From the NCBI GenBank assembly GCA_024404915.1, contig JAKSPJ010000012.1, positions 1-64,000 on the forward strand: a stretch of 64,000 bases of DNA, in the 5' to 3' direction. The position numbers and the translations under genes were made by a program. Under the pieces are notes generated by a model. It worked only from the letters and a program-made list of their open reading frames with translations. It had not been told where the DNA came from and did not search any database. Every line of letters starts with the position of its first letter. Position 1 is the stretch's first letter. The stretch comes from Oscillospiraceae bacterium. Lineage in GTDB: Bacteria; Bacillota; Clostridia; Oscillospirales; Ruminococcaceae. Shown here in pieces: positions 33,804 through 43,763 of the stretch.

Positions 33804-35063
33804 TTATTTTTTGATTTTGCTCCAATATTCCTTTGCTGCCTGCTCAGCACGGTTATCTCCAAATTGATAATAGATACGATTAAGCAGAGTATCAGGCATA
33901 TATTGCTGTCTGACCCAGTGATTCGGGAAATCATGTGGATACAGATAATGCTGTCCTTTGACAGCGGCATCCGCACCATCGAAATGCACATTCTGCAATG
34001 CTCTGGGAAAATCTCCCGACATGCCGGCCTTCACGTCTTCAATCGCAGCATTGATGGCATCATGGGCACTGTTGGATTTTGGTGCAGTTGCCAGCAGAAT
34101 GATGGCATTTGCCAAAGGAAGTCTTGCTTCGGGCCAACCCAGCTGCAAAGCGGTATCGACAGCGGCTTTCACGATGGGAATTGCCATAGGATAGGCAAGG
34201 CCCACATCTTCAGATGCAATGCAAAGCAATCGGCGGCACAGCGGCAGCAGGTCCCCGGCCTCCATCAGCATTGCGCCATAGTGCAGTGCTGCATTTTCAT
34301 CAGAGCCACGAATGGACTTATGCAGTGCAGAAAGAATGTCATAGTGCTGGTCCCCATTCTTATCATATCGCATATTGCTGCGCTGTGTCAGTGCTTGTAC
34401 ACTTTCTTTCTGAATGAAAAGCCCATCATCCGTTTTCTGTGCGGCAAGAACGGAGAGTTCCACCGTGTTGATTGCCTTTCGAACGTCTCCGCCGCAGCCG
34501 GCTGCAATATAATCCACAGCCTCATCATCGTAGTGAATACTGCACTTCTGTTCTTCTTCCAGAAAACGAAATGCACGCTGAATGGCAGGGCGTATTTGTT
34601 CTTTTGTCACAGGCTTGAATTCAAAAACGGTTGAACGGCTGATAATTGCATTAAATACCGCAAAATACGGGTTTTCAGTGGTGGAAGCAATCAGAGTCAC
34701 TTTTCCGTTTTCGATATATTCCAGCAGGCTTTGCTGCTGTTTTTTATTGAGATACTGAATCTCATCCAGATACAGCAGAATGCCATCTGTGCTGAACAGT
34801 GAACCGCTTTCCTGCAAAATGTCCCGGATATCATTGACATTTGCAGTTGTGCCGTTTAGTTTGTGCAGAGTCATATCCGACTGCTCTGCAATCATTCTGG
34901 CAACGGTGGTTTTTCCGATACCGGAAGGACCATAAAAAATCATATTGGGGATTTTACCGGATTCAATAATCCGGCGCATTGGTTTTCCCGGTGTAAACAG
35001 ATGGGGCTGCCCAACCAGTTCATCCAGGGAATGGGGGCGAATTCTTTCAGCAAGTGGAACCAT
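33804..35063 (-). CDS. rarA: Replication-associated recombination protein RarA (MgsA)
   Basis: A 419-residue AAA+ ATPase acting at stalled replication forks. The N-terminal LAERIRPHSLDELVGQPHL is diagnostic; Walker A is GPSGIGKTT, Walker B YLDEI, sensor 1 ASTTENPYF and the arginine finger region lies in SRSTVFEF. The C-terminal tetramerisation and MgsA-type domain continues to the end (GSDENAALHYGAMLMEAGDLLPLCRRLLCIASEDVG). Full length. It is preceded by the GH9 gene's terminator and probably starts its own transcript, with AGGAGG before the ATG. Confidence 0.96.
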   Translation of the reverse strand: MVPLAERIRPHSLDELVGQPHLFTPGKPMRRIIESGKIPNMIFYGPSGIGKTTVARMIAEQSDMTLHKLNGTTANVNDIRDILQESGSLFSTDGILLYLDEIQYLNKKQQQSLLEYIENGKVTLIASTTENPYFAVFNAIISRSTVFEFKPVTKEQIRPAIQRAFRFLEEEQKCSIHYDDEAVDYIAAGCGGDVRKAINTVELSVLAAQKTDDGLFIQKESVQALTQRSNMRYDKNGDQHYDILSALHKSIRGSDENAALHYGAMLMEAGDLLPLCRRLLCIASEDVGLAYPMAIPIVKAAVDTALQLGWPEARLPLANAIILLATAPKSNSAHDAINAAIEDVKAGMSGDFPRALQNVHFDGADAAVKGQHYLYPHDFPNHWVRQQYMPDTLLNRIYYQFGDNRAEQAAKEYWSKIKK

Positions 35064-35113
35064 AAATCCTCCTTGAATACAGGCAATCCATGATCGGAAA
35101 TCTGCCAGAAAAG

Positions 35114-35142
35114 CAGCGGTGTATCCATTCGATACACCGCTG
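35114..35142 (-). terminator. Terminator of the GH9 gene
   Basis: CAGCGGTGTATC pairs perfectly with GATACACCGCTG over a five-base loop, eight bases past the GH9 stop. A CTTTTCTGG tract follows. Confidence 0.85.
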
Positions 35143-35150
35143 TCATTTTA

Positions 35151-37796
35151 TTATTTTGTGCCGAGTTTTGAAAGCGGAATGAGTTTTGCAATATACTGGA
35201 GAATGCGTACAGTATCATCATTGTTCAGAACGCTGTCCAGAACGCAGTCTGCATTCTGCTTGCCCTGTGTCGATACTTTTGCAGTGCTGTCTTCAGCCAG
35301 ATATCGGCAGAGCAGAACTGCATCGGAAACATCAATGTCACCATCACAGTTCACGTCACCATAGTTATTTTTGGTGGAAGGTTCGTCTGAATCTGTTACC
35401 AGCCATTCAGGATCGGGACAGTCAGAAGGCGGTGTGCCCCAGACATGTTTTCCCTCAACATACATGGTAATCTTATCAAAAATCTCCGGGCATTCATTCA
35501 GCGGTTTGCCCAGTTCTTCTTCTGTCACCATGCCTTCACGGCTGTAATCGTTTGTAGGATCAAAGACAAATACGAACTCATCATTTTGCTTCTGGTCCAT
35601 AATTGCAAACTGATAACCCAGTTCACCATAGAACTTGTAGTCAGACCAGGTCATCTCAAGATAGCAGCCGCCTTTATCATTGTACTGTACCACTTCGTAA
35701 GTAACTTCATGTTCTTTATTGGAATCAGAAGCCATCTTATCGTAATCAGGACGGACAGTAATATCATCGACTGTATGGCCGGCAGCCAGCAATTCAGAGA
35801 TATCGAAATAATAGCGGATTTTTACTTCATCCAGATATCTGGGAGGCAGCAGAGTGTCATTTGTAAATGTAATGAGAACCTGTGTAGCCATGTTGTCTTC
35901 CTGGCCGACAGCAGCCTTCAGGGAGAATTCCTGCAGCTCCTCGCTGGACTTCATGGTTGCCTCAGCAGGCGGGAAGTTTTCCTGATTTTTCATGGTTTCA
36001 TCGCCATAGAAGTAATAGAGGCCTGCGCATGCGCCTACAACTGCTGCGTTGTAGTCAACAGCAACTTCGTTGTAAACATAGTCCTTGGTAATATCACGGT
36101 GCCAGTCACCGGCATCCGGTCCTCCGACCAATGCGCCCCAGAGGACATGAACCTGATCAGCCGGGTGGTCCATATTCAGGTCCTTGGATCCGTGGGAAGC
36201 TCTGTGGTGCGGATGGGAAGCTGCTGTAGGAGACCAGCCAACAATGTAAGGACGGTTCATGGGGTTTTTGCCCATAATGTATTCCATCTGACCTTCTGCC
36301 CACTCAGCGAAGCGCATAGGATCATTTTTCTTTTCCTCGGAATACTTTGCATATACCAGACAGCAGAGCTCAGCAGCGGTATTGTATCTTGCAGAACCGT
36401 ATTCATTCAGCATAGAAAATCCTGCCGGTGTGGTTTTCAGATAGTCAGTTGCTTCCGGTTTCGGCGGTTGGTTATCCCATTCAAAGGGCTGATTCCAGAT
36501 GGTATCCACCAGACCGGGATCCAGGTGGGTGATGCCTGACCAGAATTCACAGTTCCAGCGGAAAATATACCAGTCACGCTCGATATTTGTGATGGGAGCC
36601 AGTTTTGCAAATACGCCGCCCCAGACGGTATCCCAGCAGTGAACCCAGATGTTATTCCAGCAGTTGTTGGTGTCCTTCATGATACGTCTGAAATAACCGG
36701 TATAGGGATGGCCGCCGTTGTCATAGGTTACGCTTTCGTCCACGCTGATAATAGCGTTGATGTATTTGTCATAGGCTTCTTCCTGTTTTGTGGCATCCTT
36801 GTCCACTGTACAGATGTACAGCCAGACAGCAGCCCATGCAAGTTCATCATAGTCATAGCTGGAATCATAGAAGCCGCCGTCGTATCCCAGAGAGAGGACA
36901 GTTGCACAGTCCTCAGGGTCTTCCTCGTGAGTTTCCACTGCAAAATCATACAGTGCATAGGCAGCTTTCAGGCATTCCTCTGCGTAGGGCGCATCTGTAT
37001 CTTTAAAATTCAGATAGTTGATAGCCAGTGCAGCGGCAGTGCCTGCACACATGTCAGAAGCCGGTGTTTCTGTGGTTGCAAGATATGCAGGGCGCTGGAA
37101 ATCCAGAAGATGTTCCCCCTGCAGATCAGGACAAATCCAGTAGTTGTGGTCAATGTTGCCTTCGCCGACCTGATAAACAAAGGCAAGAAGAGAACCATCT
37201 TCGTTATAGTATGTGCCCTTCAGATAGAAATCGCAGAAGTTGCGAAGGATTTCTTCGATATGCTCCTGATTTCCTGTTTTTTCGTAGGACTCACGGAATT
37301 CGTAGTAGCCCCAGCCGAGTGTAGAAGCCGCATAGGAGCCCGGCAGACCAAATTTCACATGGTCACCTGCATCGTGCATACCGCCTTCGCAGTCAATGCA
37401 GCCGTCGCCGTCCGGGTCAAGAATGCTCAGATTCTCCTTGATGAAGTCCTCAGAGACATTCACACCCTTGAACTGTTTGTTTTCGGGATCAATGGTCTGG
37501 AGGGGAACCGCTGCATCTTCCATATGGCAGTCCGCACGCCATTCCAGTCGTCCTGTTCGGGTACCGCACTTGTTTGCATCATAGAAATGCATGGTGTATT
37601 GCATACCCTTTGCAAAATTGACCTCTACATCATCGTAGGAGAAGCTGTCGGGATCCGGAAATACCTTTTCCGAATCGTCCACAGTGCCGGGATCTTCTCC
37701 TGCAGTTGCGAACGCTGTGAACATTGATGTGCTGGTCACCAGTGCAGACAGACAAACGCAGAGTCCGGCTTTCAGAATGCTTTTTTTCTGTTTCAT
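35151..37796 (-). CDS. GH9 endoglucanase with CBM3c-like module and dockerin
   Basis: An 881-residue secreted cellulase. The signal peptide (1-32) leads into the GH9 catalytic domain (about 60-600) with DAGDHVKFGLP (catalytic base Asp), HHRASHGS (substrate-binding His/Arg) and YVYNEVAVDYNAA (acid Glu). A CBM3c-like module (about 625-785; FTNDTLLPPRYLDEVKIRYYFDIS, KFYGELGYQFAI) follows, as in processive theme B enzymes. The C-terminal dockerin (about 820-878) has a regular first loop (DVNCDGDID) and a second one altered to DCVLDSVLNNDD, so one calcium site may be weak. The ATG at 37796 has AAAGGTGG upstream. Confidence 0.95.
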   Translation of the reverse strand: MKQKKSILKAGLCVCLSALVTSTSMFTAFATAGEDPGTVDDSEKVFPDPDSFSYDDVEVNFAKGMQYTMHFYDANKCGTRTGRLEWRADCHMEDAAVPLQTIDPENKQFKGVNVSEDFIKENLSILDPDGDGCIDCEGGMHDAGDHVKFGLPGSYAASTLGWGYYEFRESYEKTGNQEHIEEILRNFCDFYLKGTYYNEDGSLLAFVYQVGEGNIDHNYWICPDLQGEHLLDFQRPAYLATTETPASDMCAGTAAALAINYLNFKDTDAPYAEECLKAAYALYDFAVETHEEDPEDCATVLSLGYDGGFYDSSYDYDELAWAAVWLYICTVDKDATKQEEAYDKYINAIISVDESVTYDNGGHPYTGYFRRIMKDTNNCWNNIWVHCWDTVWGGVFAKLAPITNIERDWYIFRWNCEFWSGITHLDPGLVDTIWNQPFEWDNQPPKPEATDYLKTTPAGFSMLNEYGSARYNTAAELCCLVYAKYSEEKKNDPMRFAEWAEGQMEYIMGKNPMNRPYIVGWSPTAASHPHHRASHGSKDLNMDHPADQVHVLWGALVGGPDAGDWHRDITKDYVYNEVAVDYNAAVVGACAGLYYFYGDETMKNQENFPPAEATMKSSEELQEFSLKAAVGQEDNMATQVLITFTNDTLLPPRYLDEVKIRYYFDISELLAAGHTVDDITVRPDYDKMASDSNKEHEVTYEVVQYNDKGGCYLEMTWSDYKFYGELGYQFAIMDQKQNDEFVFVFDPTNDYSREGMVTEEELGKPLNECPEIFDKITMYVEGKHVWGTPPSDCPDPEWLVTDSDEPSTKNNYGDVNCDGDIDVSDAVLLCRYLAEDSTAKVSTQGKQNADCVLDSVLNNDDTVRILQYIAKLIPLSKLGTK

Positions 37797-37849
37797 AGAA
37801 TCCACCTTTCTGATTAAATAGATTTTTCCCCTATCACATCATTGTGCTT

Positions 37850-37932
37850 CAGACGGTTTTCAATCTCTCTCAGCAGAAAAACCGTCTTAATATGATTGGG
37901 CAATACCTGTTTATATCTTGGTATTGCCCAAT
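37850..37932 (-). terminator. Two tandem hairpins between secA and the GH9 gene
   Basis: AGACGGTTTT/AAAACCGTCT (37850-37887) and ATTGGGCAATACC/GGTATTGCCCAAT (37895-37932) stand back to back, both nearly perfect. The second starts five bases past the secA stop. Neither arm is followed by a long T tract on the minus strand, so a processing or stabilising role is also possible. Confidence 0.6.
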
Positions 37933-37936
37933 TATA

Positions 37937-40681
37937 TCACTTTTTCATTCCGCAGCAGAACTTATATTTCTTTCCGCTGCCACAGGGACACGGTTCATTC
38001 GGTCCGACTTTTTTCTGGGAAACAGCCTGCTTTGTAAAGCTGCCGTCGCCTGCACCTGCATTGGGGGCATCTACTTCAGCAACCTGTGTTCTCTGGGGAA
38101 CACTGTTCTCAGGCAGTTTTACGGTTAGCAGCAGACGAACCGTGTCTTCACGGATGGAATCCACCATGGCGTCAAACATATCATAACCTTCGATACGATA
38201 CTCAACAACCGGGTTCTTCTGTGCATATCCTCTCAGACCCATACCACGCTTCAATTCATCCATATCGTCGATATGTGCCATCCACTTGGTATCAACCACA
38301 CGCAGAAGGATTACACGCTCCAGTTCACGGAGCTGTTCTTTGCCCATGATATCCTCACGCTTTTCATACAGCAGAAGGGTACGGGCAGTCAGCATATCAA
38401 TGATTTCGTTACGTTCTGTGCCGTTGATTTTCTTTTCATCCCAGTCGAAGTCCTCCGGCAGGGTAATCCAGTCCATGAAGTACTCACGGAGACCAACCAG
38501 ATTCCAACTGGATTTGTCCAGTTCATCCGGCAGATACTGAGATACAGTACCTTTAATCAGCTCCTTAATCATATCAATGATATAGGAGTGCAGATCCTTT
38601 CCGTCCAGAACTTCGCTTCTCTGCTCATAAATCAGCTGTCTCTGCTTATTCATGACATCATCGTAATTGAGCACGTTTTTACGGGTTGCGAAATGCATAC
38701 CCTCTACCTTCTTCTGACAGGACTCAATTACCTTAGACATCATTTTGCTTTCGATAGGAGTGTTTTCATCCACATTCAGGCGAGCCATCATGGTTTCCAG
38801 ACGATCACCAGCGAAAATACGCATCAGGTCATCTTCCACGGAGAGGAAGAAACGGCTTTCACCCTCATCGCCCTGACGGCCGGAACGGCCTCGGAGCTGG
38901 TTGTCAATACGTCTGGACTCGTGACGCTCTGTGCCGAGAATGTACAGACCGCCTGCGGCCTTGACATCCACAGCCTTTTCCTTAACCTCTGCATTGAACT
39001 TATCGTACAGGGTACGATAAACATCACGGGCAGCCAGAATTTCCTCATCCTCAGTGTCAGCATAGCCCACAGCCTCGGTGATGATTTCCTCAGGAATTTC
39101 ACGCTTACGCATTTCAGCCTTTGCCAGGAATTCAGCGTTACCGCCCAGCATAATATCGGTACCACGGCCGGCCATGTTGGTAGCAATGGTAACAGCGCCC
39201 AGCTTACCTGCCTGTGCAACGATTTCAGCTTCCTTTGCGTGATACTTTGCATTCAGAACCTCATGCTTTACGCCTCTGCGCTTCAGCATAGCGGAAAGCT
39301 TTTCGGATTTGTCAATGGAAACGGTACCAACCAGCACCGGCTGGCCCTTCTTGTTGCACTCGATAATCTGCTCGATGATTGCTTCATATTTTGCTTTCTC
39401 AGAGCGATAAATCAAATCCGGCTGGTCTTTACGGATAACAGGTCTGTTTGTAGGAATGGTGATAACATCCAGCTTATAAATCTCACGGAATTCATCTTCC
39501 TCTGTCATAGCAGTACCGGTCATGCCGGAGAGCTTCTTGTACAGACGGAAATAGTTCTGGAACGTAACAGTTGCAAGGGTTTTGGATTCATGCTTGACCT
39601 TTACGCCTTCCTTTGCCTCAATTGCCTGATGGAGACCGTCGTTGTAACGTCTGCCCATCATCATACGGCCGGTGTTTTCATCAACAATGACGATTTCATC
39701 GTCCTTGATAACATAGTCTGTATCCAGATGCATAATGCCGTGTGCCTTGATTGCCTGATTGATATGGTGCATCAGTGTCATATTATCTGCATCCATCAGG
39801 TTTTCCACACGGAAATACTGCTCTGCCTTCTTCACACCCTGGCGTGTAATGGTAGCAGTCTTTGCTTTTTCGTCAATGATATAGTCTGCATCCTCGAACA
39901 TATCGTCCTGGTCTTCCTTATCATCCGTCTCGACAACAGTGACTGCCTTCAGTGTGCGGGCGAACCTGTCAGCCTGCTCATACAAATCTGTGGATTTGTC
40001 GCCACGGCCGGAGATAATCAGCGGTGTTCTTGCGTCATCAATGAGAATGGAGTCCACCTCGTCCACGATTGCAAAGTTTGGAGCACGCTGAACACGGTCT
40101 TTCTTGTAGATTACCATGTTGTCACGGAGATAGTCAAAACCGATTTCATTATTGGTGCCATAGGTAACATCGCAGTTGTAAGCTTCACGGCGCTGGTCAT
40201 TGTTCAGGTCATGGATAATACATCCGACAGTGAGACCCAGGAACCGCAGAACCTTACCCATTTCATCAGACTGTGTTTTTGCGAGATAGTCGTTTACAGT
40301 AACAACGTGAACGCCCTCCCCAGGCAGTGCGTTGACATAGGAAGCCACACAGGCCACCAGTGTTTTACCTTCACCGGTTCTCATTTCAGCGATTCTGCCC
40401 TGATGCAGAACCACAGCACCAATCAGCTGAACAGGGAAGGGGCGCTTTCCGAGAATGCGGTCTGCAGCTTCCCGAACAGTTGCCAGTGCCTCAGGCATCA
40501 TGCTGTCAAGGGTTTCGCCGTTTGCAAGACGCTCACGGAATTCCTTTGTTTTTGCTTTCAGTGCCTGATCAGAAAGACCCTTGAACTCGTCTTCCATTTC
40601 AAGCACTTTTTTCTTAATCGGTTCGATTTTCGCAAGTTCTTTTTCGCTGTAGGAACCGAAAATTCTGCTGATAAAACTCAT
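37937..40681 (-). CDS. secA: Preprotein translocase ATPase SecA
   Basis: The motor that pushes unfolded proteins through SecYEG; here it exports the dockerin enzymes and other signal-peptide proteins. The 914-residue protein has Walker A MRTGEGKTL, DEAD motif VDEVDS, the preprotein cross-linking domain, the second ATPase lobe (GRGTDIMLGGNAEFL, HESRRIDNQLRGRSGRQGD), and the C-terminal SEC-C zinc motif CPCGSGKKYKFCC, which binds SecB or ribosomes in some bacteria. Full length. It has its own promoter (40760) and sits between murD and the GH9 gene. A single canonical secA; no accessory-Sec genes are near. Confidence 0.99.
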   Translation of the reverse strand: MSFISRIFGSYSEKELAKIEPIKKKVLEMEDEFKGLSDQALKAKTKEFRERLANGETLDSMMPEALATVREAADRILGKRPFPVQLIGAVVLHQGRIAEMRTGEGKTLVACVASYVNALPGEGVHVVTVNDYLAKTQSDEMGKVLRFLGLTVGCIIHDLNNDQRREAYNCDVTYGTNNEIGFDYLRDNMVIYKKDRVQRAPNFAIVDEVDSILIDDARTPLIISGRGDKSTDLYEQADRFARTLKAVTVVETDDKEDQDDMFEDADYIIDEKAKTATITRQGVKKAEQYFRVENLMDADNMTLMHHINQAIKAHGIMHLDTDYVIKDDEIVIVDENTGRMMMGRRYNDGLHQAIEAKEGVKVKHESKTLATVTFQNYFRLYKKLSGMTGTAMTEEDEFREIYKLDVITIPTNRPVIRKDQPDLIYRSEKAKYEAIIEQIIECNKKGQPVLVGTVSIDKSEKLSAMLKRRGVKHEVLNAKYHAKEAEIVAQAGKLGAVTIATNMAGRGTDIMLGGNAEFLAKAEMRKREIPEEIITEAVGYADTEDEEILAARDVYRTLYDKFNAEVKEKAVDVKAAGGLYILGTERHESRRIDNQLRGRSGRQGDEGESRFFLSVEDDLMRIFAGDRLETMMARLNVDENTPIESKMMSKVIESCQKKVEGMHFATRKNVLNYDDVMNKQRQLIYEQRSEVLDGKDLHSYIIDMIKELIKGTVSQYLPDELDKSSWNLVGLREYFMDWITLPEDFDWDEKKINGTERNEIIDMLTARTLLLYEKREDIMGKEQLRELERVILLRVVDTKWMAHIDDMDELKRGMGLRGYAQKNPVVEYRIEGYDMFDAMVDSIREDTVRLLLTVKLPENSVPQRTQVAEVDAPNAGAGDGSFTKQAVSQKKVGPNEPCPCGSGKKYKFCCGMKK

Positions 40682-40759
40682 TGTATAACCGCCTTTTCAA
40701 AACATTCCGGAATGGATGAAAGAGTAATACTGCTCCATCATGCTATTCCATACATAGTT

Positions 40760-40788
40760 ATTTTACTATGTATTTAATCATTTGTCAA
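40760..40788 (-). promoter_or_regulatory. Sigma-A promoter of secA
   Basis: On the minus strand TTGACA (40783-40788), 17 bp, TAAAAT (40760-40765). Leader of about 75 nt. Confidence 0.8.
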
Positions 40789-40874
40789 TAGCTTCACATA
40801 ATTTTCATATAAAATCACATGTGCGGCTTGTCATTTTTAACGATATGATATCTGATTTCTCAATTTTTGCGCTG

Positions 40875-42209
40875 TTATGTATCGGACTGCTGAATCAGCT
40901 GCTGGAAATGTTCGCCTCGCTTTTCGAAATTCTGGTAAACATTGTAACTTGCAGCAGCAGGGGACATCAGGCAGATTTTTCCTTCTGCGGTGATTTCCTT
41001 TGCCAGCTGTACTGCCTCAGGCAGGGTTTCTGTATAGTGCATGCGCTGTTTCAGTGTTTCAGAAGCCTCTGACAGCATTCGTTTTCCGGAGTCCGACATC
41101 AGAATGATATGGGGCACGGCAGACTGTTCCAGATATTCCAGCAGGGATGTGTAATTGATGCCTCTGTCCATTCCTCCGATGAGTACTGTATCTGTATCCG
41201 GCAGACTGTTCAATGCCTGAATACAGGTTTCACACGCCGTGGAAATAGAATCGTCATACCAGCGGATGCCGTGGAATGTACCCACGGGTGACAATCTGTG
41301 AGGAAGGGGCTGGAAGCTTTGAATGCCCCGGAGAATTGCCTCATCGGAAGCACCCAGCCGCTTTGCCAAGGCATATACAACTGCACAGTTATATCTGTTA
41401 TGTACACCAGTGAGGGCCATTTGTTCTGGCAGAACCAGCGAATTGTCGTGATATACAGCGGTATTGCCGTTAATCAGTGTGATATCCGCAGTGGTATCGT
41501 TCATGGCCAGGCGCAGAATTTCAGATCTGCATTCATCTGCCCTGGGCATACTTGGCAGGCCGCAGATCAGCAAATCTCCTGCCTTCTGGTTTCTGTATAT
41601 ATTTTCCTTGCAGTAGGCATAGTTTGCAAATGTTCCGTAATGGTCAAGATGTTCCTCGTAGAGATTCAGGAATACGGCTGTTTTCGGAGAAACATGATTG
41701 TATTCCAGCTGGTGAACGCCTGTTTCCATCACAATGACGGTATCACCTGTAATCTGTTCGTATAAATCAGCGGTAGGAATGCCGATGTTGCCCCCCAGAA
41801 CGGAGGGAATGCCTGCGGTCTGCAATACATGATACAGCAGGGAAGATGTGGTGGATTTTCCTTTTGTGCCAGTTATGCCGATAATCTGTTCACGATAGGC
41901 AGTGAGAAACAGTTCTGTCAGTGAGGTGACACGTCCTTTCAGCAGATGCGGCTGATATTCCTTTGGCAGAACGATACCGGGGCTCTTGAAAATGACGTCG
42001 TAATCCGTCATTGCCCGGAGATAATCCTCACCGATATGCAGAGCAGCACCCTCAGGGGGATCAGCAATGCTGTTTTTATCTGCAATGCCTACAGAAGAAA
42101 ATCCACCTGCCTGCATCAGTCTGCGGTATACTGCTCTTCCTTCACGGCCGTAGCCCAGCAACAGAACATTTTGATTCTGAATCCATTCTTTTAATACTTG
42201 TATCAGCAT
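40875..42209 (-). CDS. murD: UDP-N-acetylmuramoyl-L-alanine:D-glutamate ligase
   Basis: Adds D-glutamate to UDP-MurNAc-L-Ala in the cytoplasm, a step of peptidoglycan synthesis. The 444-residue protein has the N-terminal nucleotide-binding fold (VLLGYGREGRAVYRRL), the P-loop GITGTKGKSTT, the Mur-ligase core (HQLEYNHVSPKTAVFLNLYEEHLDHYGT) and the C-terminal domain (WYDDSISTACETCIQALNSL, PLPHRLSPVG). It lies 18 bp behind the CE2 gene; GAGG precedes the ATG by eight bases. Co-expression with an esterase is unexpected and may simply reflect operon history. No other mur genes are in the window. Confidence 0.95.
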   Translation of the reverse strand: MLIQVLKEWIQNQNVLLLGYGREGRAVYRRLMQAGGFSSVGIADKNSIADPPEGAALHIGEDYLRAMTDYDVIFKSPGIVLPKEYQPHLLKGRVTSLTELFLTAYREQIIGITGTKGKSTTSSLLYHVLQTAGIPSVLGGNIGIPTADLYEQITGDTVIVMETGVHQLEYNHVSPKTAVFLNLYEEHLDHYGTFANYAYCKENIYRNQKAGDLLICGLPSMPRADECRSEILRLAMNDTTADITLINGNTAVYHDNSLVLPEQMALTGVHNRYNCAVVYALAKRLGASDEAILRGIQSFQPLPHRLSPVGTFHGIRWYDDSISTACETCIQALNSLPDTDTVLIGGMDRGINYTSLLEYLEQSAVPHIILMSDSGKRMLSEASETLKQRMHYTETLPEAVQLAKEITAEGKICLMSPAAASYNVYQNFEKRGEHFQQLIQQSDT

Positions 42210-42227
42210 ATACTTAACCTCGTTTCA

Positions 42228-43328
42228 TTACCAGTGATATTTTGTGCGGATAAAGGCAGTCAGCTTATCGGCAGCCTTTGCGTGGGTTGCTGCTGATGGG
42301 TGCCAGTCCACACCGTAACCATCCTGCTCCTGCTGTTCAGGGAACCACATGGTCTGAACACGGGAGTCATTCGTTTCATCTGTATACATATCGACAGCTT
42401 TCTGTACCTCGCTGCAGAGTTTTCCGCCCATTATGCCCAGCGTGCAGAGAATTTCAGCAACGGTATTGAGGCTGCGCACGGTTTTCAGAAACAGCACATA
42501 CTGTTGGATGAAACACTGCTGTCGTGCGGCATCTTCTCCCGTATAGGAAGCGTCATTGGTGCCCATATTTATTACAATGAGATCAGGCTGTCTGGAAAAA
42601 TTCCATGGATAATCCTGTATCCTTCCTGCACTCGGCAGTGTGGCTCCGCAGTATCCCACAGGTTCATATCTTCCCGGAAGCAGTTCTCTTGTATTGGCAA
42701 TGCCATCCGGGGTATAGCCGGAAATGATGCCGTATCCGCTGAAACATACCATGCTGTAATCCGCATGCAGCATTTCTGCCGTCAGGAAAGCGTAGGATTT
42801 TGTGATGTTCTCGTTATCTGTGGAAAATGAATCCTGCGAAGTGCCGTCTATGCCATATCCGCAGGTAATGGAGTCTCCGATGAATTCAATCAGGTGATTA
42901 TTATGCGGAACAGGAACAACGGCAGCTGTTTCTTTCTCTGATGACTGAATCTGCAAGTCCTGAATGCCCATGGCTGAGAAGGCGGATTCGGATATTTTCA
43001 GGATTCTGACCCATGTGAAGCCGCTGCTGTCTGCCTCTGCGGGAATGGTGATGTGTTCACATGGTGCTGAAAAACGCCGGCAGATGATTTGCATATTATT
43101 GACATAAACCGCATACTTTGCCAGAATCGTTTCACCATCAGGAAAAGAACTGTCTGTCACCAGTGTCAGGGTGCAGGATAAGCCCTGAAAGCCGAAAGCG
43201 ATACCGGTGCCGGAGTGTGCGCACCAGAGTGTACGGGAATCTGTATGATATATCGTTCTGCCGATTGGTGCAGCAACAGTGACGGAATAGCTCGTCGAAG
43301 TGTTTGCTTTGCTGTCTTTCGGTATCAT
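42228..43328 (-). CDS. Carbohydrate esterase family 2-like acetylesterase
   Basis: A 366-residue SGNH hydrolase with a jelly-roll N-terminal domain (about 1-130; SRTLWCAHSGTGIAFGF, LVTDSSF), the arrangement typical of CE2. The catalytic blocks are FIGDSITCGYG (Ser), VINMGTNDASY (Asn in block III) and DWHPSAATH (His). CE2 enzymes remove acetyl groups from xylan, mannan and manno-oligosaccharides. There is no signal peptide, so it should act in the cytoplasm on imported oligosaccharides. It is divergent from a GH130 phosphorylase gene, which fits acetylated mannan use. It overlaps the start of the same transcript as murD. Confidence 0.85.
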   Translation of the reverse strand: MIPKDSKANTSTSYSVTVAAPIGRTIYHTDSRTLWCAHSGTGIAFGFQGLSCTLTLVTDSSFPDGETILAKYAVYVNNMQIICRRFSAPCEHITIPAEADSSGFTWVRILKISESAFSAMGIQDLQIQSSEKETAAVVPVPHNNHLIEFIGDSITCGYGIDGTSQDSFSTDNENITKSYAFLTAEMLHADYSMVCFSGYGIISGYTPDGIANTRELLPGRYEPVGYCGATLPSAGRIQDYPWNFSRQPDLIVINMGTNDASYTGEDAARQQCFIQQYVLFLKTVRSLNTVAEILCTLGIMGGKLCSEVQKAVDMYTDETNDSRVQTMWFPEQQEQDGYGVDWHPSAATHAKAADKLTAFIRTKYHW

Positions 43329-43389
43329 AAGCAGGTGAGACTCCTTTCATATCAAAAAAACACATTTCTGCGTTTTGTCATACAGTTAC

Positions 43390-43418
43390 AGTATATCATA
43401 AATACTTTGTGAATTCAA
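43390..43418 (-). promoter_or_regulatory. Sigma-A promoter of the CE2-murD operon
   Basis: On the minus strand TTGAAT (43413-43418), 17 bp, TATACT (43390-43395), about 60 bp before the CE2 start. Confidence 0.7.
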
Positions 43419-43589
43419 GTGCTTTTCGGAAAATATATGAGAATGAAAAAAGAGACTATTCTGCAGAGATACAGGGAAACTTCCCGAAAGCAGTGAATGC
43501 AGAATTATTGTAATCATGTTTTGTACAATCTGAACAACTGATAATTATTATAATCAAATAATGTTTTTTTGCGATTTTTTACAAATCCA

Positions 43590-43618
43590 TTGTGCAAACA
43601 GCCAAAATATGATATAAT
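43590..43618 (+). promoter_or_regulatory. Sigma-A promoter of the GH130 gene
   Basis: TTGTGC, 17 bp, TATAAT. The transcript would have a leader of about 140 nt before the ATG at 43764, long enough for regulation, but I recognise no riboswitch class in it. Confidence 0.7.
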
Positions 43619-43763
43619 AAAGATAAACATTTAAGGAAATAACATATAGAGCAGACTGTTCAGAATCAAAATCAAGTTGTCAGGTGCGCATTATGAAGTG
43701 CTTCGGACACAGGGGAAAAAGAATATCGCATGGCAATAGCGGTAACATGAAAGGGGAAAGTAT

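Larger units (their letters stand above)
43329..43763. other. Divergent promoter region between CE2 and GH130 genes
   Basis: About 435 bp. It holds a leftward promoter (43390-43418) and a rightward promoter (43590-43618), and a GH130 leader of about 140 nt. The region between 43430 and 43585 is AT-rich and shows no palindrome that I would call an operator. Confidence 0.7.

Noticed and set aside
38273..40777. An 834-codon open frame on the plus strand opposite secA
   Set aside because: It is antisense to a well-supported secA, has no family features, and arises from the codon bias of the true gene. The same applies to other long antisense frames, such as 27361-28833 opposite the GH16 gene.
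43619..43763. The 140-nt leader of the GH130 gene as a riboswitch
   Set aside because: No conserved core of c-di-GMP, preQ1, SAM, TPP or other classes was recognised, only weak hairpins.
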